Positions 60,330 through 64,000 of a stretch of DNA of 64,000 bases are shown here, one piece after another. Under the pieces are notes generated by a model. It made no database searches and was not told where the DNA came from. It saw only the letters and a program-made list of their open reading frames with translations. The translations under genes and the position numbers were made by a program. Source of the DNA: an uncultured Sunxiuqinia sp. (GTDB lineage: Bacteria; Bacteroidota; Bacteroidia; Bacteroidales; Prolixibacteraceae); NCBI RefSeq assembly GCF_947495665.1, contig NZ_CANLZV010000011.1, positions 1 to 64,000 of the forward strand, given 5' to 3'. Each line of letters begins with the position of its first letter. The stretch's first letter is position 1.

Positions 60330-62303
60330 TTACGACTCCAGATCTACCAATAATTCTTTGTCCTGAACCAAATGTCCCTTGGTTACATGGATATGTTTCA
60401 CCACGGCATCGGCCGGGCTTTGTATTGTAAATTCCGACTTCATGGATTCGATGATCAACAAATTCTGTCCTTTCCGAAGCACATCTCCCGGCTTCACCAA
60501 AACATCGATCACCTTTCCAAATAAACCAGCTACGACTTGATTTGTCTTTACCTGTGTGGTTTTTCCAGCATCCTTATTTAAGCGAACGTGGTTCAAAACC
60601 TGATTACTCCACAATCTAAGCTGTCTGCCCTCCCACTGAAGGCAAGTTTGCTCTTTTTCTTCGGAAATAAAGATAACAATATCTTTTTCATTTAACTGAA
60701 ATTCAAGCTTTGCTCCGGTAAATTGGCCAATTTTTAATGCATAGCTTGCCCCTTTCCAGTCCACCAAAATCATATCACCCTTTGGGTGAACCTGAACTTC
60801 ATGCCACTCTCCTTCCAATGCGATGTTAAAAACAGAATGCATTCGCCAGTATCCCTGCGCATTCCAAGGATTGGATGCATGCGATGAGCGATAAAAGTGA
60901 TGCAACAGGTAGCCTGCCAATACCTCAAGAGCCGATTCTCCCAACTGCTTGTTCTGAATGCGCTGAATGCTTTCCGGCAAGCGCTCCTCAGCCCAGCGGG
61001 TACAAATTTTATTCTGCCTGAAGTCATCCTGACTCAAGAGCTCCAACAAAAATTCCTGGTTGGTTTTTATCCGTTCGATGAATAGATTCTTCACAGCTTG
61101 CTGCATATCCGATAAGGCCTGCTCACGCGTTTCGGCTCCTACGATCAATTTGCCAATAAGGGAGTCGTAGCTGGACGACAAAGGCATTCCGGAATGAAGA
61201 AAACTATCCCAACGGCATAACTCAGGCACAACCAGTTCACCAACAGTCCCGGAAGCAGGCCTGAAGTCACAAAGCGGATCTTCCGCACAAATTCGTAACT
61301 CAATCGCATGCCCTTGGGCTGTCAGGCTTTGCTGAGATAAGCTGAGCTCTTGCCCTGAAGCAATTTTTAATTGCCAATCCACCAGGTCAACTCCAGTGAT
61401 GTACTCGGTTACCGGATGCTCCACTTGCAGGCGGGTATTCATTTCCAGAAAATAAAAATTCTCCTGCTCATCCACCAAAAACTCAATGGTTCCCGCTCCT
61501 CTGTATTTTGTAGCCCGCGCAATACGAAGCGCCGACTGGTACAATTTCTCTTTGGTTGTTTGCGAAAGTGCTTGTGCTGGTGCCTCTTCGATCAGTTTTT
61601 GATACCGACGCTGAACGCTGCATTCACGTTCAAAAAGATGCACGGCATGTCCCTGACCGTCGCCAAGGATCTGCACTTCAATATGACGGGCCTTGGGAAG
61701 AAACTTCTCCACAAACAATTCATCATTCCCAAAATACTGCAAGGCCTGGCGTTGAGCTTGCTCTAATGCCAAAGGCAACTGCTCCGGCTGGTAAACAATC
61801 TCCATGCCTTTTCCGCCGCCGCCACCCGAGGCTTTTACCAGCAACGGAAATTCCAACTCCTTGCTGTGAGTTAGAATATCGTCTACAGCACCAGCCATTC
61901 CCGGAATAACCGGAATCTCCAGTTCTTTCACAAAAGCAATGGCCTGCGTTTTCTCGCCCATCAATCCAATTTGCTCAGCCGTGGCTCCAATAAAAACCAG
62001 CCCTGCCTGCTCAACCTTCGCTGCAAATTCAGCGTTTTCTGACAGGAAACCATAGCCCGGATGGATGGCCTGAGCTCCGGCATTTTGGGCCGCTTCAATT
62101 ATTTTTTCCTGATTCAGGTAAGTCTCCCCCAGCTGCACTCCTTCCAGCAAAACAGCTTCGTCTGCCAAACTAACATGTAATGAAGCCGCATCATCCGCGG
62201 CATAAACTGCAACAGTCCGGATTCCCAAGTTCTTTGCCGTTTGAATAATCCGCACAGCTATTTCGCCTCGGTTCGCAACTAATATTTTTTGAAAGAGCTT
62301 CAT
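60330..62303 (-). CDS. liuD: Methylcrotonyl-CoA carboxylase alpha subunit (biotin carboxylase plus biotin carrier)
   Basis: 657 residues. The biotin carboxylase part spans about 1-445: VANRGEIAVRI, HPGYGFLSENAEFA, the ATP-grasp loop KASGGGGGKGM, MNTRLQVEHPVTE. A middle adaptor is followed by a biotin carrier domain (about 580-657) with the biotinyl Lys in IIESMKSEFTIQ; Ser replaces the usual Met after Lys and Ser replaces Ala before Met. It carboxylates 3-methylcrotonyl-CoA with the beta subunit encoded upstream. It shares one base with the hydratase stop. Confidence 0.9.
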   Translation of the reverse strand: MKLFQKILVANRGEIAVRIIQTAKNLGIRTVAVYAADDAASLHVSLADEAVLLEGVQLGETYLNQEKIIEAAQNAGAQAIHPGYGFLSENAEFAAKVEQAGLVFIGATAEQIGLMGEKTQAIAFVKELEIPVIPGMAGAVDDILTHSKELEFPLLVKASGGGGGKGMEIVYQPEQLPLALEQAQRQALQYFGNDELFVEKFLPKARHIEVQILGDGQGHAVHLFERECSVQRRYQKLIEEAPAQALSQTTKEKLYQSALRIARATKYRGAGTIEFLVDEQENFYFLEMNTRLQVEHPVTEYITGVDLVDWQLKIASGQELSLSQQSLTAQGHAIELRICAEDPLCDFRPASGTVGELVVPELCRWDSFLHSGMPLSSSYDSLIGKLIVGAETREQALSDMQQAVKNLFIERIKTNQEFLLELLSQDDFRQNKICTRWAEERLPESIQRIQNKQLGESALEVLAGYLLHHFYRSSHASNPWNAQGYWRMHSVFNIALEGEWHEVQVHPKGDMILVDWKGASYALKIGQFTGAKLEFQLNEKDIVIFISEEKEQTCLQWEGRQLRLWSNQVLNHVRLNKDAGKTTQVKTNQVVAGLFGKVIDVLVKPGDVLRKGQNLLIIESMKSEFTIQSPADAVVKHIHVTKGHLVQDKELLVDLES

Positions 62304-63109
62304 TAATTTTCAACCACGTTTAGTTTCTTCCAGTCCGGTTTTCGTTTCTCCAGAAAAGCCCTTAGTCCTTCCTGCCCCTCGTCCGAGTGAATCAGCTCTG
62401 CGAGTACCGCCGCTGTATATTCACTGTTTTCAATAGTTAACTCGCCAGAACCTTCTTTCAGCAACAACTGCTTGCAGGCGCGCAAAGCATTTGGCGATGA
62501 AGTCTTCAATCCGTCAATCAATTCTCTCACAACCTGCTCCAGCTGACCATCTTCGGCCAGGAAGTCAACCAGTCCAACCCCATGCGCATGAGGTGCTCCA
62601 AACCGATCGCCGGAATACATGAGCTTTTTCAAATTCTGGGTTGACATCCGCTTCGATAAGAACGGTGTAATGATAGCCGGAACAATCCCCAGTTTAATCT
62701 CTCCAAAGGCAAAAGCTGTAGAATGCTCAGCCACTGCAAAGTCGCAGGCAGCAACAATACCATTGGCACCGCCCAGCACATGCCGGTGAACTGCCGTAAT
62801 GGTAATCTTCGGGAACTGATAAATCACCTTCATCAGTTCAGCCATCCGCAGGTACTCCTGCCAGTTGTCGGACTTGGCCTTGTTGACCGCCTCGGCAAAC
62901 CAATTGATATCAGCTCCGGCGCAAAAAGATTTTCCGGCTCCGGAAATCACCAAAAATTGCACCTTGTCATCTGCAGCTACTTTGGCCAGCGCTTCATGCA
63001 TTTCCTCAATCATTCTCGGATTCAATGCATTGTGAACCTTCTTCCTGTTTAATAGCAAGTTTGCGCGGCGGCCTGTTATTTCTAGTTGTATATTTTTCCA
63101 ATTCTTCAT
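62303..63109 (-). CDS. liuC: Methylglutaconyl-CoA hydratase candidate (enoyl-CoA hydratase family)
   Basis: 268 residues of the crotonase fold. The oxyanion-hole segments are SGAGKSFCAGADINWFAEA and VHRHVLGGANGIVAACDFAVAEHSTAFAFGEIKLGIVP (read in pieces). The SGAGKSFCAGADINW pattern fits LiuC/AUH-type hydratases. It would hydrate 3-methylglutaconyl-CoA to HMG-CoA. Located between the beta and alpha carboxylase genes, 12 bp after beta, as in known leucine/isovalerate clusters. Function inferred from neighbours. Confidence 0.88.
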   Translation of the reverse strand: MKNWKNIQLEITGRRANLLLNRKKVHNALNPRMIEEMHEALAKVAADDKVQFLVISGAGKSFCAGADINWFAEAVNKAKSDNWQEYLRMAELMKVIYQFPKITITAVHRHVLGGANGIVAACDFAVAEHSTAFAFGEIKLGIVPAIITPFLSKRMSTQNLKKLMYSGDRFGAPHAHGVGLVDFLAEDGQLEQVVRELIDGLKTSSPNALRACKQLLLKEGSGELTIENSEYTAAVLAELIHSDEGQEGLRAFLEKRKPDWKKLNVVEN

Positions 63110-63121
63110 AACCTTCTCTTT

Positions 63122-64000
63122 TTACATTCTGAAAACACCATAACGGGCTTCCTGAACTGGTTGATTAAGCGTTACCGTAAAAGCCAAAGCCAAAATATCT
63201 CGGGTTTCCACCGGATCAATAATGCCATCATCCCACAAACGGGAAGAACTATAATAAGCTGTACTTTCTTCTTCAAACTGAGTAACCAAATTCGCATTGC
63301 GTCCATTCTGTCCAATGGTTTGCAAAACCCCAGAAGCCTGCTCCCCGCCCATCACGGCAATACGTGCATGAGGCCACATAAACAAAAAGTCAGGTTCGTA
63401 AGCCCGACCGGCCATCGCATAATTCCCCGCCCCAAAGGATCCGCCAATTACCAGGGTAATTTTCGGTACAACCGAATTGGCCACGGCATGGATCAACTTG
63501 GCGCCATCACGCGCAATTCCCTCATGCTCGTACTTTTTACCAACCACAAAACCGGTGATATTTTGCAGAAACAACATGGGAATCTGACGTTGATTGCATA
63601 ACTGGATGAAGTGAGCTCCTTTTCGGGCACTCTCTGCCGTCAGAAAACTCCGATTTCCGATAATTCCAATCGGAATTCCCTTCAACCGGGCAAAACCGGT
63701 AACCAAAGTCTTTCCGTAATTCTCCTTAAACTCCTGAAAATCGCTGGAATCAACCAAACGGTCAATAATTGCCCGCACATCGATGGGCTTTTTCAAGTCG
63801 GTTGAGAGGTATGAATAAAGCTCTTCAGCTTCGTGATTGGGCTTTTCAGCCGGACAAAGCTGAACTGCGCGTTTCTGAACGTTTGGAAAAGTCTCCACAA
63901 TTTTTCGGCAAATTTCAATGGCTTCCACATCATCTTTAGCCAAGTGGTCGGCCACTCCGGATACTGACGTATGCACTTCGCCACCTCCCAATTCTTCGGC
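63122..64000 (-). CDS. liuB: Methylcrotonyl-CoA carboxylase beta subunit, C-terminal part (cut by window edge)
   Basis: About 293 codons are present and the frame is open to the right edge (AEELGGGEVHTS at the last bases). It is a carboxyltransferase with the pattern typical of the methylcrotonyl type: GGEVHTSVSGVADHLA, FFLQNITGFVVGKKYE-like LFLQNITGFVVG, GSFGAGNYAMAGRAYEPDFLFMWP then ARIAVMGGEQASGVL, and LWDDGIIDPVETR, ending ARYGVFRM. It transfers carboxyl from biotin to 3-methylcrotonyl-CoA. First visible gene of the operon; the promoter must be outside. Confidence 0.93.
   Translation of the reverse strand, partial: AEELGGGEVHTSVSGVADHLAKDDVEAIEICRKIVETFPNVQKRAVQLCPAEKPNHEAEELYSYLSTDLKKPIDVRAIIDRLVDSSDFQEFKENYGKTLVTGFARLKGIPIGIIGNRSFLTAESARKGAHFIQLCNQRQIPMLFLQNITGFVVGKKYEHEGIARDGAKLIHAVANSVVPKITLVIGGSFGAGNYAMAGRAYEPDFLFMWPHARIAVMGGEQASGVLQTIGQNGRNANLVTQFEEESTAYYSSSRLWDDGIIDPVETRDILALAFTVTLNQPVQEARYGVFRM

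Noticed and set aside
53966-64000. Claim that the organism lacks HMG-CoA lyase and HMG-CoA synthase
   Set aside because: Only their absence from this cluster can be seen. The operon continues past the window edge and the rest of the genome is not visible.

Overview
The window reads as chromosome of a marine-type, facultatively or strictly anaerobic member of the Bacteroidota. Direct signs are a SusC/SusD pair with a FecR anti-sigma factor and an ECF sigma factor, many outer-membrane or periplasmic lipoproteins, near-perfect Bacteroidota promoter boxes (-7 TAnnTTTG, -33 TTTG), an Lnb-type (DUF4105) protein, and a group B [FeFe] hydrogenase. The mevalonate route to isoprenoids is more typical of marine Flavobacteriia and Marinilabiliales/Prolixibacteraceae-like lineages than of gut Bacteroides. 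The genus cannot be fixed from the sequence alone.

Layout. 1-1.6 kb: a truncated Tat-exported Gfo/Idh/MocA oxidoreductase and a nucleoside-type MFS permease. 1.7-9.9 kb: SusD, SusC with an STN signalling domain, FecR and ECF sigma, with a divergent AraC regulator. 10-15.4 kb: an acyl-CoA dehydrogenase, a FUSC-type membrane protein and an M20 dipeptidase. 15.5-24.2 kb: a dead VOC gene with two in-frame stops, an OmpA-type lipoprotein, a two-domain spondin lipoprotein, a secreted MsrB-MsrA fusion, a histidine kinase/response regulator pair, an array of 42-bp repeats and a long-chain acyl-CoA ligase. 24.4-30.7 kb: an HD hydrolase, a VOC protein, a Cys-type sulfatase with HEAT-like repeats, a 21-bp repeat array, a sialate O-acetylesterase and two small membrane proteins. 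30.8-37.5 kb: a DUF3109 protein, gpmI, an S9 peptidase and gdhA. 37.7-44.8 kb: a LuxR-type protein with a degenerate receiver, overlapping a 1539-residue sensor/receiver/PEP-pyruvate-binding protein, and divergently a group B [FeFe] hydrogenase. 44.9-48.1 kb: an O-methyltransferase, an M16 peptidase and five tRNAs (two duplicated tRNA-Phe cassettes on one strand; Gly-Leu-Gly on the other). 48.2-53.9 kb: mutS, an Lnb-like protein, DUF1761 and RicT.

The most notable unit is the last 10 kb. Nine tightly packed or overlapping minus-strand genes run methylcrotonyl-CoA carboxylase beta, methylglutaconyl-CoA hydratase, methylcrotonyl-CoA carboxylase alpha, acyl-CoA dehydrogenase, type 2 IPP isomerase, HMG-CoA reductase, a GYDIA-type GHMP kinase, diphosphomevalonate decarboxylase and mevalonate kinase. 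The catabolic half ends at HMG-CoA and the anabolic half begins there, and no HMG-CoA lyase lies between them. Read together, the operon looks built to send leucine carbon straight into isoprenoids. A second candidate for a poorly described system is the PEP/pyruvate-binding sensor with its overlapping pseudo-receiver regulator, divergent from the hydrogenase.

Start codons were moved inward from the longest possible reading frame where a signal peptide, family N-terminus or promoter box showed the longer version to be wrong. Promoter and terminator calls were made by eye.
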